A DNA stretch of 64,000 nucleotides from Hemerocallis citrina (GCA_017893485.1 CM030364.1:251880731-251944730); one strand, 5' to 3'; positions 23,791 to 34,297 are shown, counted from the stretch's first letter. Made by a program: numbers and translations. Notes: generated from the sequence alone by a model not told the origin.

Positions 23791-23799
23791 TTTGTTGAA

Positions 23800-25215
23800 G
23801 CACTCGTGGAGGCAGGTTGTCGCCGAGCGTATGGGTCGAGGGGCTTTGAAGAAAGCCCCGGCCTTGCTCGACGTCGATACCGAGCTCCCGCACTTGTTCT
23901 CAGAAAAGATGGTATGGGTGTAGCCGGCAGTTGTCGCCTCGCGCATAGGTTGATGGACTTGAAGAAGCCCAAACCATGGAAGGGACAGGTGTCGAGCCCC
24001 CACACTGGTGAGAAAGCTAGTAGCGGGCGTAGCCGAGGGTCGATGCCGAGCGTTAAGGTCAGGGTGCTTTGAAGAAAGCCCCGGCCTTGCTCGACGTCGA
24101 CACCGAGCTCCCGCACTTGTTCTCAGGAAAGACGGTACGGGTGTAGCCGACAGTTGTCGCCTGACGCATAGGTTGATGGACTTGAAGAAGCCCAAACCAT
24201 GGAAGGGACAGGTGCCGAGCCCATACACTGGTGAGAAAGCCAGTAGCGGGCGTAGCCGAGGGTCGATGCCGAGCGTTAAGGTCAGGGTGCTTTGAAGAAA
24301 GCCCCGGCCTTGCTCGACGTCGACACCGAGCTCCCGCACTTGTTCTCAGGAAAGACGGTACGGGTGTAGCCGGCAGTTGTCGCCTGGCGCATAGGTTGAT
24401 GGGCTTGAAGAAGCCCAAACCATGCAAGGGACAGGTGCCGAGCCCCCACACCGGTGAGAAAGCTAGTAGCAGGCGTAGCTGAAGGTCGGCGTCGAGCGTT
24501 AAGATCAGGGTGCTTTGAAGAAAGCCTCGGCCTTACTCGACGTCGACACCGAGCTCCCGCACTTGTTCTCAGGAAAGACGGTACGGGTGTAGCCGGCAGT
24601 TGTCGCCTCACGCATAGGTTGATGGGCTTGAAGAAGCCCAAACCATGTAAGGGACAGGTGCCGAGCCCCCACACCGGTGAGAAATCCAGTAGTGGGCGTA
24701 GCCGAGGGTCGGCACCGAGCGTTAAGGTCAGGGTGCTTTGAAGAAAGCCCCGGTCTTGCTCGACGTCGACACCGAGCTCCTGCACTTGTTCTCAGGAAAG
24801 ACGGTACGGGTGTAGTCGGTAGTTGTCGCCTGGCGTATAGGTTGATGGGCTTGAAGAACCCCAAACCATGCAAGGGACAGGTGCCGAGCCCCCACACCGG
24901 TGAGAAAGCCAGTAGCGGGCATAGCCGAGGGTCGGTACCGAGCGTTAAGGTCAGAGTGCTTTGAAGAAAGCCCCGGCCTTGGTCGACGTCGACACCGAGC
25001 TCCCGCACTTGTTCTTAGGAAAGACGGTACGGGTGTAACCGGCAGTTGTCGCCTAGCGCATAGGTTGATGGGCTTGAAGAAGCCCAAACCATGCAAGGGA
25101 CAGGTGCCGAGCCCCCACACCGGTGAGAAAGCCAGTAGCAGGCGTAGCCGAGGGTCGGCGCCGAGCGTTAAGGTTCGGGTGCTTTGAAGAAAGCCCCAGC
25201 CTTGCTCAACGTCGA
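23800..25215 (+). repeat. Tandem array, period 223 bp, six copies (Gypsy A)
   Basis: The 'gaagaaagccccggccttgc' marker recurs at 23838, 24069, 24292, 24515, 24738, 24961 and 25184; all spacings after the first are exactly 223 bp. Copies are very similar. 223 is not a multiple of three, so the overlapping long ORFs here are by-products of the repeat. Confidence 0.93.
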
Positions 25216-25219
25216 TGCC

Positions 25220-25590
25220 AAGCTTGTAAGGGAAGTTTTTCCGGCTCGAGATGCTGTCCGAGCACCGAGCCTCAAGCTTGTAAGGGAAGCTTTTCTGGCT
25301 CGAGATGCTATCGGAGCGCCGAGCCTCAAGCTTGTAAGGGAAGCTTTTCTGGCTCGAGATGCTATCCGAGCGCCGAGCCTCAAGCTTGTAAGGGAAGCTT
25401 TTCTGGCTCGAGATGTAATCCGAATGCCGAGCCTCCAGCTTGTAAGGGAAGCTTTTCTGGCTCGAGATGCTATCCGAGCGCCGAGCCTCAAAGAAAGCTT
25501 TTCTGGCTCGAGATGCTATCCGAGCGCCGAGCCTCAAGCTTATAATGGAAGCTGGCTCGAGATGCTATCCGAGAGCAGAGCCGTTTTCTC
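25220..25590 (+). repeat. Tandem array, period 60 bp, about six copies (Gypsy A)
   Basis: Units of 'aagcttttctggctcgagat' plus 'gctatccgagcgccgagcct', bounded by HindIII-like AAGCTT. This unit is clearly related to the B array at 48510-49445, which lies on the other side of the accessory gene. Confidence 0.9.
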
Positions 25591-25720
25591 GTAATGGTAG
25601 TCAAAAAGGAGCCAAAAACTTGTTTTAAGAAAGCTGGCATATTTACAACAACTTGAAGTTTTACAAAAGGCAAGGCACGACGTGCCGATTACATTCTTCA
25701 TAATTTACATGGGATGGAGG

Positions 25721-26800
25721 CTAGTCCTCCCCTCTTAGGAACTTGATGAGGTGCTCCGCATTCCAGGGCCTCTTGATGGCCTTGCCCTCTGTGTTGGTCA
25801 GGCAGTACGTCCCTGGGCGTACGACCTCCGATACTCTGTAAGGGCCCTCCCAGTTCGGGGCTAATTTATGTTTCTGGTCGGGTTTGGATACCGCCAGCTT
25901 TCAGAGAACGAGATCTCCGAGTTTGATGTCGGTGGGACGCACCTTCTTGTTGTAGAACTTCTCAATCCTTTGTTGGTATATGCTTCTTCTAATGGCGGAC
26001 TTCTCCCTGACCTCGTCTATGAGGTCCAGGTCGGCTCGCAGCTGTTTGGAGTTAGCTGCCTCGTCGAAAGCCATGATTCGGGGTGAAGGGATCCCAATCT
26101 CCAAGGGAATGACGGCCTCCCGCCGTATGTCAGATTGAAAGGTGATTCTCCCGTGGGGATTCTCTTCGTTGTCCGGTGGGCCCAGAGAATGCTTGGCAGC
26201 TCGTCGACCCATAACCCCTTAAAAAAGTTATCGAATCATTTCTTGAGGCCGTCGAGGATTTGGCGGTTCGCGTTCTCGGCCTGACCGTTGGACTGGGGGT
26301 GGCATACTGAGGAGAAGCGCTGCTGGATCCCGAGATCTTCGCAGAACTTGCAGAAACGCTTACCCGCAAATTGAGTCCCATTGTCCGTGATGAGCACCTG
26401 CGGAATCCCGAATCGACAGACGATGTGTTTCCAGAAAAACTGCTGGGTCTGTCGCTCGGTGATCGTTGCTAATGGCTCTGCCTCAATCCACTTAGTGAAC
26501 TAGTCGATCGCCACAATTAGGAACTTTCGTTGACCCGTTGCTTTTGGAAATGGGCCCACCAAATCCATCCCCCATATTGCAAAGGGGGTCGAACTGGCCA
26601 TTGAACGGAGGTTTGCCTGAGGAGCCCTTTTCACGGGGGAGAACCGTTGACAGGGGCCGCACTTCTTCACTAGGGCGAGGGCGTCTTGCAGCATAGTGGG
26701 CCAGTAGTACCCGTGATTTAATGCCTTCCGTTCTAGCGAACGGCTTCCTATGTGGCATCGACCGATCCCCTCGTGCAACTCCTTAAGGGCGTACTTGGCT
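25721..26800 (-). pseudogene. Integrase of Gypsy A (three in-frame stops)
   Basis: Reading down from about 26800: an HHCC zinc finger ('HEGIGRCHIGSRS...CGPCQ'), then the catalytic core with Asp in 'WGMDLVGPF', Asp in 'LITDNGTQF' and Glu in 'SNGQAENANRQ'. The second Asp and the Glu are separated by 35 residues, the canonical D,D(35)E. The C-terminal part ends in 'EGKAIKRPWNAEHLIKF' and a TAG at 25721. In-frame stops occur near 26505 (after 'FLIVAID'), 26246 (after 'DGLKK') and 25901 (after 'KLGDLVL'). Catalytic residues are intact but the reading frame is not. Integrase joins the cDNA ends to host DNA. It is the last pol domain, as in Ty3/Gypsy. Confidence 0.9.
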
Positions 26801-27990
26801 TCGTCGGGGGTCAGGCAACGGAGGTAGGGTCTGCCATCAGTCGTGGTGTAGGACCTTTAGAAGAGGGTGGCGTTGATTACCGCGAATCTTTCTGATCGGA
26901 CCTTGACCCGCCTTGCTTCAGCCCGGTCTTCGGGGAGCTCTCCCTTGACTAGAAATTTCTTGATAAGAGTGGTCCAGTCGTCGGGATGAGCTTCGTCTTC
27001 AACGCACAGAACCTCAGGGAAGTCTGTGCTTGGCTTCAGCAGGTTTTCAATCAGGACGGTTCGGTCGAGGCCTTCGAAGGATGAGGAAGCTAACTTTGAC
27101 AGGGCGTCAGGCTTAGGGCGTTCTGCTCCCTGGGGATCCTTAAAATGGCCGATACGTTGAAGGACGTTAATAGCCGTTGGACCACGGCCAGGTATCTGAT
27201 CATCCGATCGTTGCGGGCCTCGTACTCCCTCGTGATCTAGTTGACCACGAGCTAGGAGTCACAAAAGGCCCTGATCAGTCTGGCGTCGGCCTGATGAGCC
27301 AGGGTGAGCCCGACGATCATTGCCTCGTACTCGACCTCGTTGTTAGAGGCTGGGAAGTTGAGGCGAAGGCAGTATTAAAGGAGAAAACCATCTGGCCCCC
27401 GCATAATGATGCCCGCACCGCTCCCTGCTTCGCAAGAGGAACCGAAACTTCCAACGTCTGGTCGGCTTCTTGGTTTGCGGGTTGCTCAGAGATGGTGCAT
27501 TCTGTGATGAACTCGGCGAGGGCCTGCCCTTTGATGGTCGTCCTTGGCTGGTAGTCGATGTCGTACTGACTGAGCTCGATCGACCACTTGACTAGTCGCC
27601 CCGAGCTCTCAGGCTTATAGAGCACCGCCTTCAGGGGTTGATCCGTGGTACCTGGACCGAATGTGCCTGAAAATATGGACGGAGCTTACGCGCGGCCATG
27701 ACCAAGGCGTATGCTACCTTCTCCATTCTGGAATATCTGGTCTCGGCATCGAGCAGAACCTTGCTTACATAGTACAGGGGCTTTTGGACCCCTTCCTCTT
27801 CTCAGACGAAGACGGTGCTAAGCACATTCTCCGAATCCGAGAGGTAGAGCCAGAGTGGCTCGCCTGGTTCGGGCTTGCTGAGGAGAGGAGGGTTGGTGAG
27901 ATACTCTTTCAATTGGGCGAAGGCTTCCTGTTGCTGAGTACCCCATTCGAACACTCTGGTTCACAGCGCTTTAAAGAACGGAAGGGATTT
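26801..27990 (-). pseudogene. RT connection and RNase H of Gypsy A
   Basis: The connection segment 'GRLVKWSIELSQYDIDYQPR' followed by 'IKGQALAEFI' (27317-27625) is typical of Tat-type pol. RNase H follows: the first catalytic Asp motif is missing (the reading is '..SFGSSCEAGSGAGII', needing a frame change), the Glu is in 'NNEVEYEAM' and the next Asp in 'FCDS', followed by a stop. The segment 27640-27990 between RT and connection is frameshifted. RNase H degrades the RNA strand during reverse transcription; this copy should be inactive. Confidence 0.8.
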
Positions 27991-27999
27991 CTCTCTAGA

Positions 28000-29031
28000 C
28001 TAGGAGAGGAAACGACCGATGGCCACCAGTCTCCCCGTTAGCCTCTGGACTTCTTTGGTGTTCCTGGGAGGGGGCATGTCTATTATGGCCTGGATTTTTG
28101 CTGGGTTCGCCTCGATGCCGCGCTGGCTGACGATGAAACCGAGGAACTTTCCCGAGGAGACGCCGAATGCACTCTTCGCCGGATTGAGCCTCATGTTGTG
28201 GGTTCGGAGTATCCCGAAGGCCTCTTCTAGGTCGGCGACGTGATTCTGACCCTGTTGGCTCTTGACGAGTATGTCGTCGACATATACCTCAATGTTACGC
28301 CCAATTTGATCTTTGAAGACTCGGTTAACGAGCCTCTGGTGAGTAGCACCGGCGTTCTTCAGCCCGAAGGGCATAACCCGGTAGCAGTAAAGTCCTCTAT
28401 CTGTGACGAAGGACGTCTTGGCGATGTCGGGAGGAAACATCCGGATCTGGTTGTACCCTGAGAAGGCATCCATGAAGGATAAGAGCTCGTGACCCGATGT
28501 GGCGTCGATAAGGGCATCAATGCTGGGGAGGGGAAACGGATCCTTGGGGCATGCCTTGTTGAGGTCGGTGAAATCTATGCAGATCCTCCAGCTCCCGCTC
28601 GCCTTCTTGACCATGACGACGTTCGCCAGCCACTCAGGGTAGCTGACCACTTGTACGAAACGCGCAGACAAGAGCTTGTCTACTTCCGCGTTCACCGCCT
28701 GCTGTCGCTCTGGAGCGAACTTACGCTGCTTTTGGACAACCGGCTTCGACCCGGGGGTCACGCTGAGTTTGTGCATGATGAGATCCTCGGAGATACCGGG
28801 CATGTCAGATGGCTTCCAGGCAAAGAGGTCGGCATTGCGGCGAATGCAGGCGATCAGGACGGACTTGAGGACGGGCGCGAGGGAGCAGCTTACTCGGAAG
28901 TGCTTTGATGCGTCCCCTGTCTCGAATGAGACATCATCTAGCTCGTCTGCGGGCTCTGGTTCTGGCTGGGTCCTCTCGGGCTCTAGTTCAAGGGCATCGA
29001 GGGGAAATACACCGCTTCCGATGGCCGTCAT
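28000..29031 (-). pseudogene. Reverse transcriptase of Gypsy A
   Basis: A 343-residue open block. Numbering from 29031: linker rich in Glu/Pro (15-40), 'RRNADLFAWKPSDMPGI' (64-80), 'WRICIDFTDLNKACPKDPFP' (148-167), 'LLSFMDAFSGYNQI' (183-196), 'FVTDRGLYCYRVMPFGLKNA' (208-227) and the catalytic 'YVDDILVKS' (250-258). All hallmark RT blocks are present. It continues upstream in the same frame into the protease, so the ATG at 29031 is not a real start. Synthesis of element cDNA is its role. It ends in a stop just after 'GRLVAIGRFLS' (343), where the family continues into the connection domain, so pol is broken here. Scored as a pseudogene for that reason. Confidence 0.92.
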
Positions 29032-29460
29032 GTAGCACGAGCGTGCTGCTTCTTGATTTCCTCGGACAACACCAACACCAGTGTTGGTAGGGAACTTAAT
29101 CTTCTGGTGGTAGGCCGAGGGAACCGTCTAGAGCGAGCAGAGCCCGGGGCGACCGAGTATGGCATTGTAGGCTGCCTTGACGTTCACAACCATGAAGTCC
29201 ATGGACTCGGTCCTTCTATTCGGGGTCGTACCCGCCGTGACGTCTAGGGTGACGATCCCCTCTATTTTCACTGGGACGCCCGAAAATCCATGCAAGGTAT
29301 ACCCGGCTGGCTTTAGCCTCTCACGAGAGAGCTTCAAGTTCTCGAATGCTTCCAGGAACAAGATGTTGACTGAGCTCCCGTTGTCCACGAAGATTCGTCG
29401 GGCCTCGAAGTTTGCCATGCTGAGGCTGATGACGAGAGCGTCACAATGAGGGAGCCGGAC
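29032..29460 (-). pseudogene. Aspartic protease of Gypsy A
   Basis: The domain lies between gag and RT. The active-site loop reads 'RRIFVDNGSSVNILF' (about 29365-29405), with Asn after the catalytic Asp instead of the usual Thr or Ser; element B has the same DNGSS, so it is a lineage feature and not a random hit. The flap/second half contains 'GYTLHGFSG' and 'AAYNAILGRPGLCSL'. It runs directly into RT. The protease cuts the Gag-Pol polyprotein. Confidence 0.8.
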
Positions 29461-31164
29461 TCCCTCTAGATCCTCCCCTGAGAAGGAGACAAGAAGTTGC
29501 TGGACTTGGGGGAGAGAGGGCCCTGGACGGTGTTGACATTCCGGACGAATGCCTTGCAGGAAGTGTTGGATTCCCCTCCCATGGGCCCTCCGTGGATGCA
29601 ATGCAGGATTGCCTGACCCTCGGGCTCCTCGGGCTCCGAATCCCGCTCGGGGCGCTGTCGGGGTGCTCGAGGAGGAGGGGAATCCCTCCTGTTTCTGGTA
29701 TCCCACTGTTCCCGAGCGCCTTCTCTTTTGAATTCCCGGAGGTACCCTCGTTGGATGAGGGCCTCAATTTCGTCCTCCAGGGCACGATAACGATCTGTGT
29801 CGTGCCCGTTGTCCTGGTGGAAGCGACAGTAGAACCGCTGATCCCTCTTCTTGCTGGTGTTGTTGGACGGTCGAGGGGGGAACTGCACGAGGTCGCTATC
29901 TTCAATCGCTAAGAGGATTGTCGACACATTCTGCGTTAGCGAAGTGTACCTCTCGAAGCGGGGGACCGGCGGAACCTTCTTCGTGGTGCCCCCGTCTCTC
30001 GGAGCTTTCTTCGCTGGCTTGACCTCGTCGGCCTTGCGCTTCCCCTTCTCGGGAACTTCTTTCAAGTCCTCTGGGTTCAGGGCCTCTTCGGCCCGGATGT
30101 ACTTTTCGACCCTATTGAGGAGGTCGGGGAATTCTATCGGGGGCCTTTTTTCCAGGGAGGCCTTCAGCTGTCCGTGATGGACGTTGTATCGGAACGCCGC
30201 CAAGGCGACCCCTGGGTCGAGGGAGGAGATCGATCTTGCCTCAGTGGTGAATCTTCGGATGAACACCCGGAGCGACTCTCCTTCCTTCTGCTGGAGGCCA
30301 AGTAGGGACGCACTTGTCCTTTCGGCCTTTCGGCTTGTCACGAAGTGGGCGAGGAAGTTGCCCTCCAATTGGCTGAAGGAATGGATGGAGCCGGGGTGAG
30401 TTTCGAGAACCACTCCCGAGACAGACCCCGAAGGGTGGCAGGGAAGGCGCGGCACAGGAGGGGATCCGATGCACTGTGAATCATCATGATGGTTTTGAAG
30501 CCCTCCATGTGATCAGCAGGATCGCCCTCCCCGTCGTAAGTCTCGAATTGAGATGGGCAGAAGTTTCGAGGTATTTCCACCCGCAAGATGGCAGTGGAAA
30601 AAGGGGGTCGGACGGGCCTGTATCCCCAAGCTGGCCTCGGTCCGCCATCCCCGAAGTGGTCCAGGTGGTCCTCCATTTCCTAGAGGCGCTTCAAGATGTC
30701 GTCGTCATACTCCGGCTGGACGGTCGGGATGCGGGACACGCTGGCCTCGGCATCCGGGCGAGAGTGAGAGTGGTGGACGCTGCTATCAACGGGGGGTCCA
30801 CAGATGGCCTCCATGATCTCTTTCCGGAAGTCTTGAAACTCCTGGTGGGTGACTGGGGCTCGCTCGGCTCAGTTTTGCTGAGCCGGTGGGCACCGACGAC
30901 TCGGTTGAGTGCAGGCCCTCGCCCTTGGGATGAAAGTTTGGGATGGTTCGGGGCCAAGTTGGAAGCGGCCCCTCTCCTAAACTGGCTGGCCAATCGATTC
31001 TGGATCACCCCCCGCAGGTCGGACGAGACTAGTTGGGAGGCACCCAGTTGGAGTCTGTGACTGACCCCCGAGTTGTTGGATGCCTGAGCGTTGCCGCCGA
31101 TGCCCTGTGGAGGCATGTCCTGCCGACGCACTGAGGTAACAGCTCTCGTGGCTTTGGGCGCCAT
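29461..31164 (-). pseudogene. gag of Gypsy A (two frameshifts)
   Basis: The start is ATG at 31164 ('MAPKATRAVTSVRRQD'), conserved in B (61069, 'MAPKARRAITSARRPD') and about 70 bp after the primer site. The capsid domain of the retrotransposon-gag type includes 'LSREWFSKL', 'LEGNFLAHFVTSRKAERTSA' and 'FIRRFTTEARSI'. Near the C-terminus the CxFHxxxGHxTxxC zinc-knuckle-like motif has lost its last Cys ('GHDTDRYRAL'; B keeps 'GHDTDYCRVL'). Frame changes occur near 30830 and again between about 30455 and 30340, so no single frame covers the protein. It would pack element RNA. Confidence 0.85.
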
Positions 31165-31230
31165 GTGAGCTCGAGTTGATGGGGTACCGTTAACGGCTGA
31201 GCTCGGGTCGACGTCTGCAATAGAGGTTTC

Positions 31231-31245
31231 CCACAGACGGCGCCA
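31231..31245 (-). promoter_or_regulatory. Primer-binding site of Gypsy A
   Basis: Minus-strand TGGCGCCGTCTGTGG, three bases after the end of the 5' LTR. The first nine bases are complementary to a tRNA 3' end ...ACGGCGCCA, such as plant tRNA-Asp. It is conserved in B with one CpG-type change (TGGCACCG). Confidence 0.8.
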
Positions 31246-31248
31246 ACC

Positions 31249-31832
31249 TGATGCGGTTTGTTTTTGGGAGACGTGTGGATGCACCAGATGTGAGTTCTTA
31301 CTCGATTTGTATTGGTGGAGGAAGCTCCGGTGTAGCCGACCCTCAACCGAGCGAACGGTACGGAAGTAAGCGGTAGTGAGGTGGAGGCTGGATGCTCGGC
31401 TCGAATTAGGAGGCTCGGATCTGAGGTATCGTGTACCTGCAGACGGTCTAGGAACACCGGGGTTGGTCCCGGTGGCAGACCCTCCGACGATCTAGTTAGC
31501 TACTGAGAGAGAGTAACAGTAACTAGGGTTTGAGTGGGAAAAGATTGATTACCTGGATCAAGGGGTAGGGGTCTGGTATTTATAGGAGAGCCCAACCGGG
31601 TCTGGACCCATTTGGGGCCGGGTCTGGACCCGGTTGCCCGTGAAATTGAAGCGGTGAAAACCTGAGCAGTATAGGGCTGACGTAGCAGGGGCCCGGATGG
31701 TTTTTGGGCTGACGTGGCAGAGGCTCGGACGGTTTTCCGGCGCTGACGTGGCGGATCTGGATGATCTGGAGGTGCGCATATTCTTAGGGGATCCTGTGGC
31801 CCAGGAGGGGCCACGTCATCTGACCCATATCA
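31249..31832 (-). repeat. 5' LTR of Gypsy A
   Basis: Begins on the minus strand at 31832 with TGATATGGGTCAGATGACG and ends at 31249. A TATA box (TATAAATA, 31577-31584, minus) lies mid-LTR and marks the U3/R boundary. This LTR drives gag-pol. Confidence 0.92.
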
Positions 31833-31837
31833 GCAGT

Positions 31838-32522
31838 CTAAGTATATGCCACAATAATACAACTCCAACACTTGTGTCAAAATAGTGTTAAGGAGAAAAC
31901 TATATTCATCTTAGACCGCAGTTGCCAACTACGTTCTTGATTGCACTAAGCTCGCAGTTTACATTCCTGATTCAATCTTTCATATGGTCAAATTAGGAAT
32001 GCAGTTGGGAACTGCGAGCTTAGTGCAATCAAGAACGCAGTTGGCAACTGCGTTCTTGATTGCACTAAGCTCGCAATTGCCAACTGCATTCCTAATTCAA
32101 TCTTTCATAGGGTCCAATTAGGAATGCAGTTGGGAACTGCGAGCTTAGTGCAATCAAGAAAGCAATTGCCAACTGCATTCTTGATTGCACTAAACTCGCT
32201 GTTCCCAACTACATTCCTAATTCAATCTTTTATTGGGTCCAATTAGGAATGTAGTTGGAAACTGCGAGCTTAGTACAATCAAGAATGTAGTTGCCAATTG
32301 CGGTCTAAGGTGAACATAGTTTTCTGCTTAACACTATTTTGACACAAGTGTTGGAGTTGGATTATTGTGGTATATACTTAGACCGCAGTTGCCAACTACG
32401 TCAACAAAAAAGAATATGATGCAGTTGGGAACTGCGAGGGTCTATTTTTGGAAATTAGTTTAGAAAGCGGTCTATTTTGGAAATTAGTTTGAAAAAGTGG
32501 CCTATTTTGGAAAAAAAACATC
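31838..32522. repeat. Right part of the foldback MULE: nested palindromes
   Basis: The block from 'ctaagtatatgccacaataa' (31838) to the matching inverted copy ending near 32383 forms long imperfect arms. Inside are repeated shorter hairpins made of 'gcagttgg' and 'caatcaagaa' segments. One of them, 32014-32074, is a perfect 61-bp palindrome with 30-bp arms and a single central base. The last 130 bp repeat 'ctattttggaaattagttt'. Confidence 0.85.
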
Positions 32523-32532
32523 GGTGTTTTTC

Positions 32533-32639
32533 TAGGTGTTGTGTATAGGATATGGTATTTGGAGTTTGTACGGTTTTGTGGGTTTGGGTTGGGGTTGTGT
32601 TCGGGTTGGACCCGGAAGATAAAGCTTTATTTGGATACT
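32533..32639 (+). other. Short unique flank, probable displaced upstream region of the TMEM41-like gene
   Basis: Sequence immediately beyond the TSD of the foldback MULE. Before that insertion it would have been contiguous with the 5' UTR ending at 16937. No clear TATA box was identified. Confidence 0.4.
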
Positions 32640-33097
32640 AGATTTGCCCAAGGGCACGTGCTTACGGCACGTCTTCGAAACGATACAGCATATGAAAAGT
32701 CTTGTAAACGGTAAAAATAACAATTATGTAGCTCAAGTTTGAATAGTACGACAATAATTAATTGTAAATAAAAATCCATATTTCCATTAGTATATGTTGA
32801 AAAATAATTATAAATGGGGGTGTAAAATCTAACTTCTTAGAACTTTGAGGGTAGAAAATGATGAAATTTAATTGTAGAGGAGATATTTGTTATTTTCAAT
32901 ATAACATGAGCAATCAAAAAAATATAAAAATTCTGAAAATTTACAAACCAGAAATCTGAAAATCTAAATTTCTAATTAAATAGAGAGAAAATAAAAGAGA
33001 CAGAGAGAGTGAGGGGGGAGAGAAAAAGAGAGAAATATGAAAAAGTAGAGAAAAAAGATAGATAATAATAAAGTAAGGAGTTTTTTTTACCGTTGGG
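32640..33097 (+). repeat. 0.6-kb repeat unit, copy 1 (left part)
   Basis: Matches 39086-39500 in the same orientation, from 'gggcacgtgcttacggcacg' through 'aatctgaaaatctaaattt' to an A/G-rich run. The PMD-MULE is inserted into this copy; its remainder resumes at 38914. Together with copy 2 it forms a head-to-tail tandem dimer. I cannot assign it to a known family. Confidence 0.75.
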
Positions 33098-33106
33098 AAA
33101 AAACAT

Positions 33107-33188
33107 GATTTTTCCCAAACTGGCCCACCTTTTGAAAGTATTTACCAAACTGACCCACTTTCGAAAGTATTTACCAAAACAACCCATC
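33107..33188 (+). repeat. Left TIR of the PMD-MULE
   Basis: Pairs with 38823-38904 at roughly 80-85% identity by eye. Each TIR holds two tandem 'gtatttaccaaa' blocks about 30 bp apart. Confidence 0.85.
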
Positions 33189-33224
33189 GCTAAGTGGGAG
33201 TTTGGTTAAAACCTCGTAGCGAGT

Positions 33225-33522
33225 TTGGTTAAAACCTCATCGTTATCTGGGATAGCAACTGTATGGTCATGTGTTTGAAGAAAACATCTCAGATAGCGAG
33301 TGTGTTTGTACTAAACTCGCTACTCAGATAGCGAGTTTATGGTTGTATAGAAAATTCCTTAATAGACTATCGCTATCTCAGATAGCGAGTTTGTTTATAC
33401 CACACTCGCTAACTGTGATAGCGAGTGTAAGGTGTTGAAGAAAATTTCTTGAATCTAAACTCGCTATCTCAGTTAGCGAGAGCTTTTCTACTAAACTCGC
33501 TAACTGAGATAGCGAGTGTCGA
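33225..33522. repeat. Palindrome cluster 1 (actcgctatctcagatagcgagt type)
   Basis: Seven or more copies of a tcgctat(c/t)tgagatagcga-like sequence in both orientations, followed directly by a pyrimidine-rich leader (33540-33620). The same core recurs at 34555-34920 and 38605-38825. Confidence 0.85.
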
Positions 33523-33889
33523 TTGAGGAATTTTTAAAGACTTGCTGTTTCTCTCTCCATCACTTCTCTCTTTTCAGTCTCTCTCTAACTCCGAAAGAAA
33601 CCCAAAACGAACAAACCGTGGCCTCCCAGATTCGTTATTTCACCAACAAAATCCGTCCAAAATCTTTTGAGATCCAATTCCTCACTCACAACCCTCTCTA
33701 CTCCCACTCTCAAAACCCTAAACTATCATCGAAGATCCTGAATTGCTCAATATTCACGATCATAGATTCGAAGGTATTATTTGTATAACATTTTATCTTG
33801 TACACTTGGGTAGATTAGATTATGTGTCTCATTTTTGTATAAATATGTATAGGTATGGATTATGATATTCCTATATGAATTTATTTTGG

Positions 33890-34297
33890 TGGTGAAGTGG
33901 TGAAATTATCCGTGACGTTAAGATAGGTTGTTGTTATAGTGCTGTTGATCCAGAAATGATTTGGGCACCCCGTACAATTACAATGGCAGCATTAGTCGAG
34001 AAAATTTACGAGGTTACTAATTGGGCTAGAGATCAATGGAAATTTAATATATTAGCTCGATATGCAGCGGGTGAAGGTGAAGGTCAATATTTTATGACTG
34101 TGCCCATAGCAAATGACAATGCTCTGAAGTCCATGATTGCTAGGACAGTTGATCTAAATTATAGTTGGTGCGCATTGGAATTATATATTCAGCAAATCCA
34201 AATTAGTAATGCCCAGCCACATGCTAATTATTTCAAACTCATGTTACGGGATATTGTCTTTTGTATTACTTTGGTAATGGAATTTAGTTATGTATAA
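33890..34297 (+). pseudogene. MuDR-type transposase N-terminal domain fragment
   Basis: The frame starting before the first ATG reads 'GEIIRDVKIGCCYSAVDPEM', then 'TMAALVEKIYEV', 'KFNILARYAAG', 'YFMTVPIANDNALKSMIA' and 'ALELYIQQIQIS'. This order (GG-I, tL-eL--KI, Y--vpI-dD--v--M, -ELYI) is the N-terminal domain found before the zinc finger and transposase core of plant MULEs. The ORF stops at 34297 and no core follows. A pyrimidine-rich leader (33540-33770) may be its 5' UTR with an intron starting near 33774. It supports the MULE assignment of the whole element. Confidence 0.65.

Larger units (their letters stand above)
17018..31832 (-). mobile_element. Gypsy element A, Tat-like LTR retrotransposon, full length but decayed
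   Basis: LTRs of 583 and 584 bp, both bounded by TGAT(A)...ATCA, are flanked by GCGGT (17013-17017) and GCAGT (31833-31837), a 5-bp TSD with one transition. On the minus strand the order is 5' LTR, primer site, gag, protease, RT, RNase H, integrase, tandem arrays, an opposite-strand accessory gene, more arrays, 3' LTR. Domain order PR-RT-RH-INT makes it Ty3/Gypsy. The primer site, the CxFHxxxGHxTxxC gag motif and the antisense accessory gene suit the Tat lineage. LTR identity is about 93% by eye count. Every coding region has at least one lesion. Confidence 0.9.
16938..32522. mobile_element. Foldback-type MULE (about 0.77 kb) split by Gypsy element A
   Basis: The outer ends are flanked by the same ten bases, GGTGTTTTTC (16928-16937 and 32523-32532), consistent with a 9-bp Mutator-type TSD. 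The left piece (16938-17017) is an inverted match to the right end (about 32440-32375), including 'cttttttgttgacg' and the cagttggcaa core. Removing Gypsy A joins the left piece to 31838-32522, giving an element of about 0.77 kb that is almost wholly inverted repeat. It has no coding capacity. It lies about 180 bp upstream of the TMEM41-like ATG. Confidence 0.75.

Noticed and set aside
24728..25537. 269-aa minus-strand open frame
   Set aside because: It spans the 223-bp and 60-bp arrays; the peptide repeat mirrors the DNA period, and similar frames are open on both strands.
17790..25590. CRISPR-like regular repeats
   Set aside because: The repeats are contiguous with no unique spacers, are in a plant retrotransposon, and have no cas genes.
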